From an uncultured Hellea sp. (lineage in GTDB: Bacteria; Pseudomonadota; Alphaproteobacteria; Caulobacterales; Maricaulaceae): a stretch of DNA of 64,000 nucleotides. Positions 45,401 through 52,882 of this stretch are shown here, piece after piece. Under the pieces are notes generated by a model. The model searched no databases, had not been told where the DNA came from, and was given only the letters and a program-made list of their open reading frames with translations. The stretch is from contig CAJQGR010000010.1 in the NCBI GenBank assembly GCA_905477785.1, positions 1 to 64,000 on the forward strand. The letters are read 5' to 3'. The position numbers were made by a program, and so were the translations under genes. Position 1 is the first letter of the stretch. The number at the start of each line of letters is the position of its first letter.

Positions 45401-45650
45401 TGTTCAAGCTGAGGGCGCTGGTACTCCAGAAAACCGTAATTGTCGTCAATATGATGATTTGGCTAGTTATTGGTTACATAGCGCATCAATATCATATTCG
45501 AAAGATACATATGTACTACGTGCAGGTGTAAACAACGTATTTGATACTGCTCCTCCTTTGACTGATAATAACAATTTAGGTAGCCTTGCGGGTATCGGCT
45601 ATGATATTGGCGGACGTACTTTCTTTGTAAACGCGACTAAAAAGTTTTAA
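42489..45650 (+). CDS. TonB-dependent receptor
   Basis: A 1053-residue outer membrane receptor from the ATG at 42489 (AAGGGG eight bases before; the ATG at 42462 lacks a site). The signal peptide ends at AYAQ. After an acidic stretch rich in Glu there is a TonB box-like EIVVTGSRLRR, a plug (SATASLRGLNPGRTLVLVNGRRL, YGSDAVAGVVNY) and a barrel ending in aromatic VNATKKF. There is no N-terminal signalling or regulatory domain, unlike the first receptor. Substrate unknown. It has its own terminator. Confidence 0.92.
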   Translation: MNILDKTRLLQTSILSSLMMGLGGVAYAQVDTTPAEVEQVEAEAEEDDFAEEKGEIVVTGSRLRRNEFTSASPLQVIDGELARDLGLVDASDLLGQTTVVQGQQITTGLSTSAGNLSANGPGSATASLRGLNPGRTLVLVNGRRLAPAGVRGAPSAPDLNLIPGSLVQRVDVLLDGASSVYGSDAVAGVVNYQLQREFEGIEIDAYATIPELPGNAGHREVFSLKTGVSNDKGFLTFAAEHSRVAGYPESALSDFYSPYSNGCLSYVTQGASGEIYDPDRCAGSFGAGSAITGIGYLGYQEGNVGEVYRGFALPDNFTGIGITGNLIQPDDPDGQRLLIFPEELDAAFAPDFNRTSMFTFGEYDTGLYGNMTAYFEASYATRETKTNTAGQGAINLSGDYPLNQFDFAGTSSTLFFQSTFINDTNVAQTRFISGLKGDLPFLEEAGLNNWAYDVNVSYSRSSGQDAVKGIPYFPRLAQTLNNTVVDATTGEISCTPVTVAGADQDVPCRPLNFFEPTFLFGGEFEDPEDTEYLFPNRLTDTIVKQNMIQGYVSGDLFDIPTGGTVIAGFGGEYREDIIETRTSLAGDFEGFFNDPGSNGRRTLHEVFGEIEVPLVKDQYGIHELSVNLAGRYTDESNFGSAETYSVKGVFAPTDWLSLRATYGTSFRAPNLGEQFGGRVTGFANPSDPCRVPGVAVPFQDTDGDGEDDRRIYDANLDPRDADIIANCQNGGGPFGLAATDPFNLGANGIGTSPTPFFYGSPTRVATGSNPDLKPETSTAISVGGSFDQPWFEDFDLRFAVNYFEIEINDEVNQLTAGTIVNRCYNSTGLTDPTCEFITRAPRTTDPTSGEVTFVSALNQNLGAQYVEGIDYNAEFGFDFKAPFSDDQFDYNLIFRATQSLRQDIEEAIVTGVRVNDNLGEYGNPKWRLNFTQQLTWKDFGFLFQSRYLDSMVESVIESERNDPVTTFFSRCVQAEGAGTPENRNCRQYDDLASYWLHSASISYSKDTYVLRAGVNNVFDTAPPLTDNNNLGSLAGIGYDIGGRTFFVNATKKF

Positions 45651-45676
45651 ATTACTCAGTAATTTGAATTTAATTA

Positions 45677-45703
45677 ATCCCGCTTAATGCGGGATTTTTT
45701 TTG
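45677..45703 (+). terminator. Rho-independent terminator of second TonB receptor
   Basis: ATCCCGC, loop TTAAT, GCGGGAT followed by eight T. It lies 27 bases after the receptor stop codon. Confidence 0.93.
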
Positions 45704-45827
45704 TTGTAAACATATGTCATCCAGATTGTTAGGTAATTTTATTGTATTCTATAAGATAGAAATCATAGGTTGTAAGTTTTTTAAAAATCAGAACGATTTG
45801 AGTTAAAAACGAATTGCAATTATAAAT

Positions 45828-45855
45828 TTGAGCAGATAGAAGCCGCATTTATAAA
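45828..45855 (+). promoter_or_regulatory. Putative promoter of tRNA-Gln
   Basis: TTGAGC, 16 bases, TATAAA, ending 19 bases before the mature tRNA. Both boxes fit the sigma-70 consensus well. Confidence 0.5.
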
Positions 45856-45874
45856 GTTGACTCTGTAGTGTTTT

Positions 45875-45948
45875 TGGGGCGTAGCCAAGCGGTAAGGCAT
45901 CGGGTTTTGATCCCGTGATCGTTGGTTCGAATCCAGCCGCCCCAACCA
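45875..45948 (+). tRNA. tRNA-Gln (anticodon TTG)
   Basis: Acceptor TGGGGCG/CGCCCCA, D arm GCC/GGC, anticodon loop TTTTGAT (anticodon TTG) on stem CGGG/CCCG with an unpaired T-T at the first stem position, T arm GTTGG/CCAGC, discriminator A and encoded CCA. The U1-A72 start is typical of tRNA-Gln. No gene or other feature was seen in the 227 bases between it and the next CDS. Confidence 0.94.
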
Positions 45949-46175
45949 CAGTCTTTGCAAATAATAACTTAAATACTATAAATGGTTAATTTTAACTGCC
46001 AAATTTAAAATTGGACTGATATTTTATTAGAAACATTAATTTTCAGCATTAATCCCAAAAAAAATCCACAGATATGCATCCTAGCGATTGATTTAATATT
46101 TTTGGACGTGTAAGCGAATTCATATAATGATATAAAACTCTGTTCAATGAGCCTAAATTATTTTGGAGGGAAGTC

Positions 46176-46991
46176 TTGGTGAATTTACGTATCGCCACTA
46201 AATCAATATTATTAGGGGTTGCAGCCTTAGTTGTTTCCGCGGGTAACAATGCTTATGCGCAGAGTTCATCCTTGGAAACCTACAAGAGTATACTACAGCA
46301 AATATCTGACCTAAAATTATCTACAGCTCAGAAGGAAGTTTTTGTTCAAACTCAAAATGATAAAATTTCTAACCTTCAAGGACAGATTGAAGGAATTCCG
46401 GCCACAACAGTAACTGTTGGTCCATTGCTTCAAAAAATGGCAGCAGCTATCGAAAGTGAAATATATTCTGATTATCCTTTTAAAATTGAAGAGCGTTTAA
46501 TTCGTCTTGATAAGTTTAAAGAAACGCTAGATGATCCTGAGGCATCACCGGGTCAAAAAATGAGACAGGCATTAAATATATACGATATAGAGGTGGGTTA
46601 TGGTAATTCAGTTTCTTCATATACTGGTAATAACCCTATAAACCCTGGTGTTAGATATGCTGCTTGTCAAGAAGATCAGGATAGTCGCGCTTGTGGTTTA
46701 ACGGATGACCATAAAAAGAAAATGGCTTATAATAATGGTAAGCCAACAGGAAATGGGGCTTCAATTGAGGATCTAAAACCTGAGCTTATGGACGGCGCAT
46801 ATCTTCATTATGGTCGACTTTCTTTTGTATATCTAGAATTTGATAGCTCAGAAGCTTGGCGATATGATTTAGACACTAAGAGTTGGGTTGAGTTATCGGG
46901 CTCTGATGTATTGGATGTTAGGAGAGCAGTTAGAATTGCACGTGGACAATCAGCACCAGGTGTTTTATCTGCTCCTGTACATTTGAATTAA
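46176..46991 (+). CDS. DUF3450 periplasmic protein (paralogue 1) of the TonB operon
   Basis: A 271-residue exported protein with a signal peptide ending at AYAQ (about residue 29). An alpha-helical, coiled-coil-like part (30-80) is followed by GPLLQKMAAAIESEI and RLIRLDKFKETLDDPEASPGQKMRQALNIYDIEVGYG, as in DUF3450 proteins that accompany TtpC/ExbB systems. An insertion of about 45 residues with two Cys (AACQEDQDSRACG) interrupts the region before YLHYGRLSFVYL; the paralogue lacks it. GGAGGG precedes two possible starts, TTG 46176 and GTG 46179; the choice is open. It is the first gene of the operon. Confidence 0.8.
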   Translation: MVNLRIATKSILLGVAALVVSAGNNAYAQSSSLETYKSILQQISDLKLSTAQKEVFVQTQNDKISNLQGQIEGIPATTVTVGPLLQKMAAAIESEIYSDYPFKIEERLIRLDKFKETLDDPEASPGQKMRQALNIYDIEVGYGNSVSSYTGNNPINPGVRYAACQEDQDSRACGLTDDHKKKMAYNNGKPTGNGASIEDLKPELMDGAYLHYGRLSFVYLEFDSSEAWRYDLDTKSWVELSGSDVLDVRRAVRIARGQSAPGVLSAPVHLN

Positions 46992-47065
46992 TAAAAATGG
47001 GTACAGAAATGCTTTAGGGTATTTCTGAAGTAAATAAACAACGAAAGCAAACTTGGAAGGAAACC

Positions 47066-47827
47066 ATGTTAAAATCTTCAATTGCAAAGCGCTTTTTGAT
47101 GCTAGGGGCTGCCGGGCTTATGATGTCTGGCCCTGCTTACGCTCAGCTTGAGAGTGCGTTAAATACGGCTAAAGCATCATCATCGGCAAGCGCAGCATCT
47201 CAACAACGAATAGAGGGCCTTGATGACGAGGCTGATCAAGCGGTTCGAGAATTTCGTGCCGTTCTTCAGCAGAAAGATAATATAGCTCTCTTTATAGCTC
47301 AGCAGGACGTATTTTTGCAGTCGCAAAAGTCTGAAATAGCTAGTTTGGGGCGGCAATTGGGAACTGTTGAGCAGATTAAGCAAGGCATGTCACCCATGAT
47401 GCTTAAAATGGCTGCAGAGATTGAAGATACCATTAAGGCTGATATTCCTTTTAACTTAACTGAGAGACTTTCTAGAGTTGAAAGAATGAAAAATGTTTTG
47501 GCTGATCCCGATGTATCGCCTGCAGAGCAATACAGACAGGTGTTAAATGCTTTTAAAATAGAAGTATCATATGGTCAGGGTATAGATAGTTATGAGGGTA
47601 TGCACCCGACTCGACCAGGAAACGTCGTTAACTTCTTACGTTTTGGACGAGTATCTCTTGTTTATATGACAAAAGATGAGTCAGAGGTTGGTAGATATAA
47701 TCTAGAAAATCGCTCATGGGATATACTTAAAGGTGCTGATGCTTTGGCTTTACGTAAAGCAATACGTATTTCCAAGGGTGAAGCAGCCCCAGATGTGGTC
47801 TTCGCGCCAGTCACAGTTAGCAATTAG
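47066..47827 (+). CDS. DUF3450 periplasmic protein (paralogue 2)
   Basis: A 253-residue paralogue of the preceding gene. A signal peptide ends at AYAQ (about residue 27), then a longer coiled coil (about 30-100), MSPMMLKMAAEIEDTI, RLSRVERMKNVLADPDVSPAEQYRQVLNAF and NFLRFGRVSLVYM. The uninterrupted form is nearer to ordinary DUF3450. Such proteins are found with TtpC and probably work in the periplasm with the TonB energising complex. AAGGAA lies before the ATG. Seventy-four bases separate it from paralogue 1 and 16 from the ttpC-like start. Confidence 0.83.
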   Translation: MLKSSIAKRFLMLGAAGLMMSGPAYAQLESALNTAKASSSASAASQQRIEGLDDEADQAVREFRAVLQQKDNIALFIAQQDVFLQSQKSEIASLGRQLGTVEQIKQGMSPMMLKMAAEIEDTIKADIPFNLTERLSRVERMKNVLADPDVSPAEQYRQVLNAFKIEVSYGQGIDSYEGMHPTRPGNVVNFLRFGRVSLVYMTKDESEVGRYNLENRSWDILKGADALALRKAIRISKGEAAPDVVFAPVTVSN

Positions 47828-47843
47828 GTTTGAGGGAAAAAAA

Positions 47844-49229
47844 GTGAGTAACAAAATGAAATTCTTTACTAAGACAACGGCCACTATAATGAGTGCCGCA
47901 TTAATGCTTTCAGCTACTGCTGCGAGTGCTCAGATAAACTCTATAAGTGATCTTTTGAATCAGGTGCGTTCAGATTCTGCTAAAACTGCTGCAGAGAACC
48001 GTGATCGTGAAGCCAAATTTAGACAGAAACGTAATCAGCAATCTGCTCTTTTAAGGCAAGCTCGCGGCGAACTCGGGGCACTAGAGCGTAAAGCGCAAAG
48101 CGTTCAATCAACTTTTGATGCTAACGGAAGAAGAATAGCTCGTCTTGAGGGCGAACTTAGGGCAGCCCAGGGTGATTTTGGCGAAGTTTTTGGACTTGCA
48201 AGATCTAAAGCGGGTGAGTTTAAAGCTATACTGGATAGTTCACTCATAACTGCTCAGTATCCCACCCGAACTGAGGTTCTAGGTACTGTATCAGAGTCTA
48301 AGGCTCTTCCAGACTCTGATCAGTTAAATGCAATCTGGCAGTCAATGCTTCAGGAGATTAAAGCGCAAAGACAGGTAGCTACTTTCTCAGCTCCTGTTGC
48401 TAATGTTGATGATGGGGCAATGCAGTCAGTGACTCGTGTTGGACCATTTTCGATATTTACAGCTGAAAATGCTGACTTTTTACAATATACACCTCCTTCT
48501 GGAAGTGAAGAGAATACACTTCTTGCAAAATTACCTCGTCAGCCAGGCGGAGCAATCTCTTCTGCTGCTTCTGATGTAACTAAAACAAACTCGGGTATTG
48601 TTTATGCTCCGATTGACCCAACACGTGGAGAGCTATTAAAGTCTTTCGAACGTGTTCCGGACACTGGGGAGCGAATTGCACAAGGTGGAACTATCGGTAA
48701 GATCATACTCTTATTATTAGCTATAGGTGTTCTATTTGGTATCCTTAACATAGTACGTCTTTCATTGGCTAAGATGGCTGTAGGTGGACAGAAGCGTAAT
48801 GCCCAGCCTGATGAAAAGAATGCTTTGGGTCGTATTATGATGGCTTATGAAGGTTCAAAAAATAAGGATGCAGATACAGTCGAGCTCAAGCTTGATGAAG
48901 CTATTCTTCGCGAGTCGCCCAAATTTGAATTTGGGTTGAACTTTTTAAAACTTGCGGCTGGTATAGCCCCTCTATTGGGATTATTGGGTACTGTTACAGG
49001 TATGATTAAGACCTTCCAAGCTATGATGATTTACGGTACTGGTGATCCTCAGTTAATGGCTGGCGGTATTTCTGAGGCATTGGTAACTACGATGCTTGGT
49101 CTCATAGCTGCAATTCCTCTTCTAATATTGCATAGTTTCTGTTCTTCTATAGCGCGTTCTATTCAAGGAACGCTTGAGGAGCAGTCAGCTGGTATAGTTG
49201 CGCGTCATGTTGAAAGCCGTGGTGCGTAA
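47844..49229 (+). CDS. TtpC-like ExbB/TolQ protein with periplasmic coiled coil
   Basis: A 461-residue MotA/TolQ/ExbB family protein from the GTG at 47844 (GAGGG seven bases upstream; the ORF-track start overlaps the previous gene). A signal peptide ends at ASAQ, then a coiled-coil periplasmic domain (about 35-130), a linker, a first membrane helix (IILLLLAIGVLFGILNIV) near residue 290, and the conserved LAAGIAPLLGLLGTVTGMIKTFQAM with the last helices. This architecture matches TtpC of Vibrio TonB2 systems, an extra component needed besides ExbB and ExbD. Confidence 0.87.
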   Translation: MSNKMKFFTKTTATIMSAALMLSATAASAQINSISDLLNQVRSDSAKTAAENRDREAKFRQKRNQQSALLRQARGELGALERKAQSVQSTFDANGRRIARLEGELRAAQGDFGEVFGLARSKAGEFKAILDSSLITAQYPTRTEVLGTVSESKALPDSDQLNAIWQSMLQEIKAQRQVATFSAPVANVDDGAMQSVTRVGPFSIFTAENADFLQYTPPSGSEENTLLAKLPRQPGGAISSAASDVTKTNSGIVYAPIDPTRGELLKSFERVPDTGERIAQGGTIGKIILLLLAIGVLFGILNIVRLSLAKMAVGGQKRNAQPDEKNALGRIMMAYEGSKNKDADTVELKLDEAILRESPKFEFGLNFLKLAAGIAPLLGLLGTVTGMIKTFQAMMIYGTGDPQLMAGGISEALVTTMLGLIAAIPLLILHSFCSSIARSIQGTLEEQSAGIVARHVESRGA

Positions 49230-49264
49230 AATTCCAGTTATAAAGCTGTGGAAAGGTTAATCAG

Positions 49265-49786
49265 ATGAATCCCATCAATGTTTATAACGGCCTCCAAGAG
49301 TTTTTGGGAGTTGGCGGAGTTGTACTTTTTGTGATAATGTTAGTAACTTTCGCTCTTTGGACATTTATTCTTGAAAGGTTTGCGTATTATTTCTTTGCAC
49401 ACAAACCTGCCATGTCTGAGTTGAAATTAGAGTGGAATGCTCGGAGCGACAAAACATCTTGGCGGGCCCATGCTGTTCGAGATGAAATGGTTTCGCAGAT
49501 TAAGGAAAAAACTGATACTAATGTTGGCATTATCAAAACATTAGTTGCGTTACTTCCCTTGCTCGGTTTACTTGGTACTGTTACGGGTATGATCGAAGTT
49601 TTTGATGTGATGGCACTTTCAGGCTCATCTAATGCACGACTTATGGCTGGTGGAGTCTTTAAGGCAACAATCCCAACAATGGCGGGTATGACAGCAGCAT
49701 TATCAGGTTTATATTTTTCAACTGTATTGCCGCGTTGGAGTGCACGTGAAACTGCTCGTTTCTCTGATGAATTACAGGTAGGATAA
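49265..49786 (+). CDS. exbB: ExbB proton channel component
   Basis: A 173-residue short ExbB/TolQ protein with three membrane helices (first at about residues 15-38; the second and third flank LLPLLGLLGTVTGMIEVFDVM and GMTAALSGLYFSTV). It forms the pentameric inner membrane channel that couples proton flow to TonB. Its small size is typical for ExbB2 of TonB2-type operons. It lies 35 bases after the ttpC-like gene. Confidence 0.9.
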   Translation: MNPINVYNGLQEFLGVGGVVLFVIMLVTFALWTFILERFAYYFFAHKPAMSELKLEWNARSDKTSWRAHAVRDEMVSQIKEKTDTNVGIIKTLVALLPLLGLLGTVTGMIEVFDVMALSGSSNARLMAGGVFKATIPTMAGMTAALSGLYFSTVLPRWSARETARFSDELQVG

Positions 49787-49790
49787 TATT

Positions 49791-50210
49791 ATGCGAAGAG
49801 GACGCCGTAAATCAGGTGGTGATGAAGCCGAAGTAGATATGACGCCAATGCTTGACATTGTGTTTATCATGCTCATTTTCTTTATTGTGACTGCAACATT
49901 TCTGGATGAAAAGGGTGTAGACCTTACTCAGCCTCCACCGCCTCCAGACAATGATATACCAACAAAATCTACTCCTGCAATTACTGTGTATGTGGATGGT
50001 AGGGATCAGTGTTCTGTAGATGGGCAGGGTACAACTTGCGATAGAGTTTCTCTGCGTGTTGAACGATTGCTAGCTGATAAGCCAGGCGCGAGTGTTATTC
50101 TCAGATTAGACGAGGGTGCCAGGCATGAGCTTATGGTTGGCTTGAAAGATGAATTGGATACAAAAGGTTTGGCTTCGAAAATAGAAATTCTTCGAACAAC
50201 TGGTTCTTAA
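49791..50210 (+). CDS. exbD: ExbD/TolR protein 1
   Basis: A 139-residue ExbD. The single membrane helix begins with VDMTPMLDIVFIMLIFFIVTATF, with the Asp that carries protons (near residue 25). The periplasmic part contains a QPPPPPDN stretch, two Cys in QCSVDGQGTTCDRV, and the family's VILRLDEGARHE. AGGATA precedes the ATG, four bases after exbB. The Cys pair is absent in ExbD 2. Confidence 0.9.
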   Translation: MRRGRRKSGGDEAEVDMTPMLDIVFIMLIFFIVTATFLDEKGVDLTQPPPPPDNDIPTKSTPAITVYVDGRDQCSVDGQGTTCDRVSLRVERLLADKPGASVILRLDEGARHELMVGLKDELDTKGLASKIEILRTTGS

Positions 50211-50260
50211 AAAGAATTTTTTGACGTATGCCTTCTGTGTAAATGAAATAAGGTAGTAAA

Positions 50261-50659
50261 ATGGCAAGACGAAGTCGCATTCAAATGGATGATGAGGATA
50301 CAGAACTAAACATGACACCAATGCTGGATGTTGTGTTTATTTTATTAATATTTTTCATTGTTACTTCAGTTTTTGTAAAAACGCCAGGGATTGAACCTTC
50401 AAAACCTGAGGCAGTAACATCTAAAGAGTGGAAGCCTTCTATCTTGATCGCTGTAAACTCTGCTAATGAAGTGTGGATTGATAAGCGCCCATACGATGTT
50501 GATGAAATTAGACCTGTAATTATGTCAATGCAGGCTGAAAACCCAAAAGCAGAAGCTATTATTAATGCGGATAAAGATTCTGAGGTTGGTGTTGTTATGT
50601 CTGTTCAAGAAATGATGCAAGATTTAGGAATTGTCACACGTGTTGGAACAAGTCAGTAG
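50261..50659 (+). CDS. exbD: ExbD/TolR protein 2
   Basis: A 132-residue second ExbD. LNMTPMLDVVFILLIFFIVTSVFV contains the membrane helix and proton-carrying Asp; the periplasmic part is WKPSILIAVNSANEVWIDKR and ends AEAIINADKDSEVGVVMSVQ. Two ExbD proteins in one operon suggest a heterodimer in the channel, since ExbD acts as a dimer. AAGGTAG precedes the ATG. Confidence 0.9.
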   Translation: MARRSRIQMDDEDTELNMTPMLDVVFILLIFFIVTSVFVKTPGIEPSKPEAVTSKEWKPSILIAVNSANEVWIDKRPYDVDEIRPVIMSMQAENPKAEAIINADKDSEVGVVMSVQEMMQDLGIVTRVGTSQ

Positions 50660-50668
50660 GAACTAAAG

Positions 50669-51298
50669 ATGAAGAATGTAATTAGATGGATACTTGGATT
50701 TCCTGTAGCTGCTTTAGTTACTATAGGATTGTTTATATTGATGATGACTCTAATTGCGGAAGAGTTTAAACCGCAAGAGAAGTTAGCCACTGCTTCATTT
50801 GATATTAATCCAACAGTTGAAGACATAAAAGTTATAAAAAGAGATACTAAAGTTAAGCAAGTAAAAAAAGTTGTTACACCTCCACCCCCCCCAACTATTG
50901 AGAGGCAACAGGCTGCTAAACCACAAGAACGTATTGCCTCTTTGGAAGGAGCAATTCCGGATTTTGAAGCCCCTAAGATTGATAGAAAGAACTTCAAAAT
51001 TGCTGTATCAGACCGTGATGCTCAGCCACTAGTAAGAATACCTCCTATTATGCCACCACGTGCAGAAAAATCTGGGCATTGCAGGGTCAAGTTTGATGTA
51101 AGTCCTGAAGGAGCTCCATTTAATGTGACAACGACTTTTTGTACTCAAAGACTTTTTGAGCGTGCGACAATTAAGTCTGTTCAAAGGTGGAAGTATAATC
51201 CTAAGATAGTTGATGGGCGCGCTGTTGCTCGAAATGGAGTTGAGAATAAAGTAACTTATCGTCTTACTGACGAGCGTGGTCGCATTATTCCTGAATAA
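50669..51298 (+). CDS. tonB: Energy transducer TonB
   Basis: A 209-residue TonB2-type protein. One membrane anchor (about residues 8-30) is followed by a short Lys/Pro-rich spacer (KVVTPPPPPTIE) and the C-terminal TonB domain (about 125-205) with CRVKFDVSPEGAPFNV and ATIKSVQRWKYNPKIVDGRAV. The spacer is short compared with E. coli TonB. It delivers energy to the outer membrane receptors, two of which lie in this window. Confidence 0.9.
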   Translation: MKNVIRWILGFPVAALVTIGLFILMMTLIAEEFKPQEKLATASFDINPTVEDIKVIKRDTKVKQVKKVVTPPPPPTIERQQAAKPQERIASLEGAIPDFEAPKIDRKNFKIAVSDRDAQPLVRIPPIMPPRAEKSGHCRVKFDVSPEGAPFNVTTTFCTQRLFERATIKSVQRWKYNPKIVDGRAVARNGVENKVTYRLTDERGRIIPE

Positions 51299-51349
51299 AT
51301 AATAGTTTAACTCTTCTTCTGAAGAGTAATTTGAAAATTGGAGAAATTG

Positions 51350-52849
51350 ATGATGGCTCTTTATCGGAAAAAGTCTTCACTTAAAAAACTTATAGCGGCA
51401 ACGGCTATAGCGCTCGTTTCAGCCACAACACTTCCTGTTTTGAGCGTATCTGGGTTTGCCTATGCGCAAGAAGTTACAGAGGGAAGGCAATTTTCTGCCA
51501 AAGCAGGCGAAGCTGTAAATGCAGCTCTTCAACTGATTAATAATGACCAGCACAAAGAGGCTTTAGTCGCTTTGAATGCTGTATTAGTTTTTCCAACACT
51601 TAACCCATATGAGCGATCAACTATTTATCAAATGCAAGGCGCCAGCAATTATGAGTTAAATGACTATCCTGCTACAATTACCTCCTTTAGAAATGCTATT
51701 AAAGCAGGCGGTTTGTTACCCAACGAAATAAATAGTCTGCAAGTAAATATAGCTCAATTAATGATAGCTAATGGACAATATGCTGAAGGAGCTCAAGCTC
51801 TTGAGCGTTTTATTAATAGAACTGGGCAAGTTAAGCCTGCTTATATTGAAATGTTAACCCAAGCATGGGTGCAATCAGAAAACTATAAGAAAGCATTACC
51901 TTGGGCTGAGAAATGGTTCAAAGCCGCTCGCCCTAAAGAACGTAAGCATTTTGACTTAATGAACTTCTTATACAACAACTTAGGAATGCAAGCTCGCCAA
52001 GCTGATATCGTAAAGCAGATGATTAGTAGGTGGCCAGAAGACAAAAACCTTTGGGACGCTTGGGCTTCTATGCTGGCGAACGGAGGCCGAGAACAAGAAG
52101 CTTTTGAGGTTACTAAGATGTTGTATCTAGGTGGAGCACTAAATTCTGAGCAAGACTTAATGAAAGTTGTACAGTATTACTCTTTTTACGATATGCCATT
52201 TCAGGCGGCTGAGATTCTTGAAAAAGAAATGAATGCAAACCGAATATCAAGATCATCAGAAAAAATGGTTCAATTATCTTCTTTATTTCGTCAAGCACGT
52301 GAATACAAACGAGCGATACCTATTTTAGAGAGCGCAGCTGCAAGTTCTGGTAAAGCTAAATTATATGCTGATTTGGGGGAAGCGCTTTATAATGAAGGGC
52401 AGTGTTTAAAAGCTGAAACAGCCTTTAAAAGTGCTATTAATAAAGGTTATGATGCTGGTAAATCTTGGATGTTAATTGCCACATGCCGTTATGAGGATAC
52501 ACAAAAACAAGCAAGAATTAATTGTAAAATGTCTGAAGAAGAAAAGCGTTCAGCACCAATTACTAAATCACGTGAAAGCGCTATACAGGCATTTGAGCAA
52601 GTTCCAAGTTCATCACGCGAGGGAAGAAACGCTAAAAAATGGATTTCGTTCATAAAAGCAGAACGCCAAGCTGTTGAAAATCGATGTATTTTTGAAGCTA
52701 ACGTGGTTAAAGAGCTTTGCTTTGCAATTATTAAAGGTGCTTATGATAATGAGGTTTTTGTTGGAAGATTTGATCTCGATGATCCAAAGTGTGAGGCCTT
52801 TAAGGAAGAGTACGATTCCAAGTATCGTGTAAAAATAGTTGAAAGATAG
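51350..52849 (+). CDS. TPR protein of the TonB operon
   Basis: A 499-residue exported protein with a signal peptide (hydrophobic 18-40, ending AYAQ) and many tetratricopeptide-like helices, e.g. YERSTIYQMQGASNYELNDY, AKLYADLGEALYNEGQ and AFKSAINKGYDAGKSW. Four Cys near the end (FEANVVKELC region) may form disulphides. GGAGA precedes the ATG pair at 51350/51353; the TTG at 51338 in the ORF track is unlikely. TPR proteins are commonly the last gene of ttpC-exbB-exbD-tonB operons and are thought to act in the periplasm with the complex. Confidence 0.83.
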   Translation: MMALYRKKSSLKKLIAATAIALVSATTLPVLSVSGFAYAQEVTEGRQFSAKAGEAVNAALQLINNDQHKEALVALNAVLVFPTLNPYERSTIYQMQGASNYELNDYPATITSFRNAIKAGGLLPNEINSLQVNIAQLMIANGQYAEGAQALERFINRTGQVKPAYIEMLTQAWVQSENYKKALPWAEKWFKAARPKERKHFDLMNFLYNNLGMQARQADIVKQMISRWPEDKNLWDAWASMLANGGREQEAFEVTKMLYLGGALNSEQDLMKVVQYYSFYDMPFQAAEILEKEMNANRISRSSEKMVQLSSLFRQAREYKRAIPILESAAASSGKAKLYADLGEALYNEGQCLKAETAFKSAINKGYDAGKSWMLIATCRYEDTQKQARINCKMSEEEKRSAPITKSRESAIQAFEQVPSSSREGRNAKKWISFIKAERQAVENRCIFEANVVKELCFAIIKGAYDNEVFVGRFDLDDPKCEAFKEEYDSKYRVKIVER

Positions 52850-52882
52850 TAATTAGGTATTATTTTTGTTGTTTTTTTGGTT

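Noticed and set aside
12821-45948. tRNA genes as integration sites for a mobile element
   Set aside because: No integrase, transposase or repeated tRNA 3' end was seen near any of the three tRNAs.
50653-50997. 114-residue ORF antisense to tonB
   Set aside because: tonB is supported by its anchor, Pro-rich spacer and C-terminal domain; the reverse ORF has no support.
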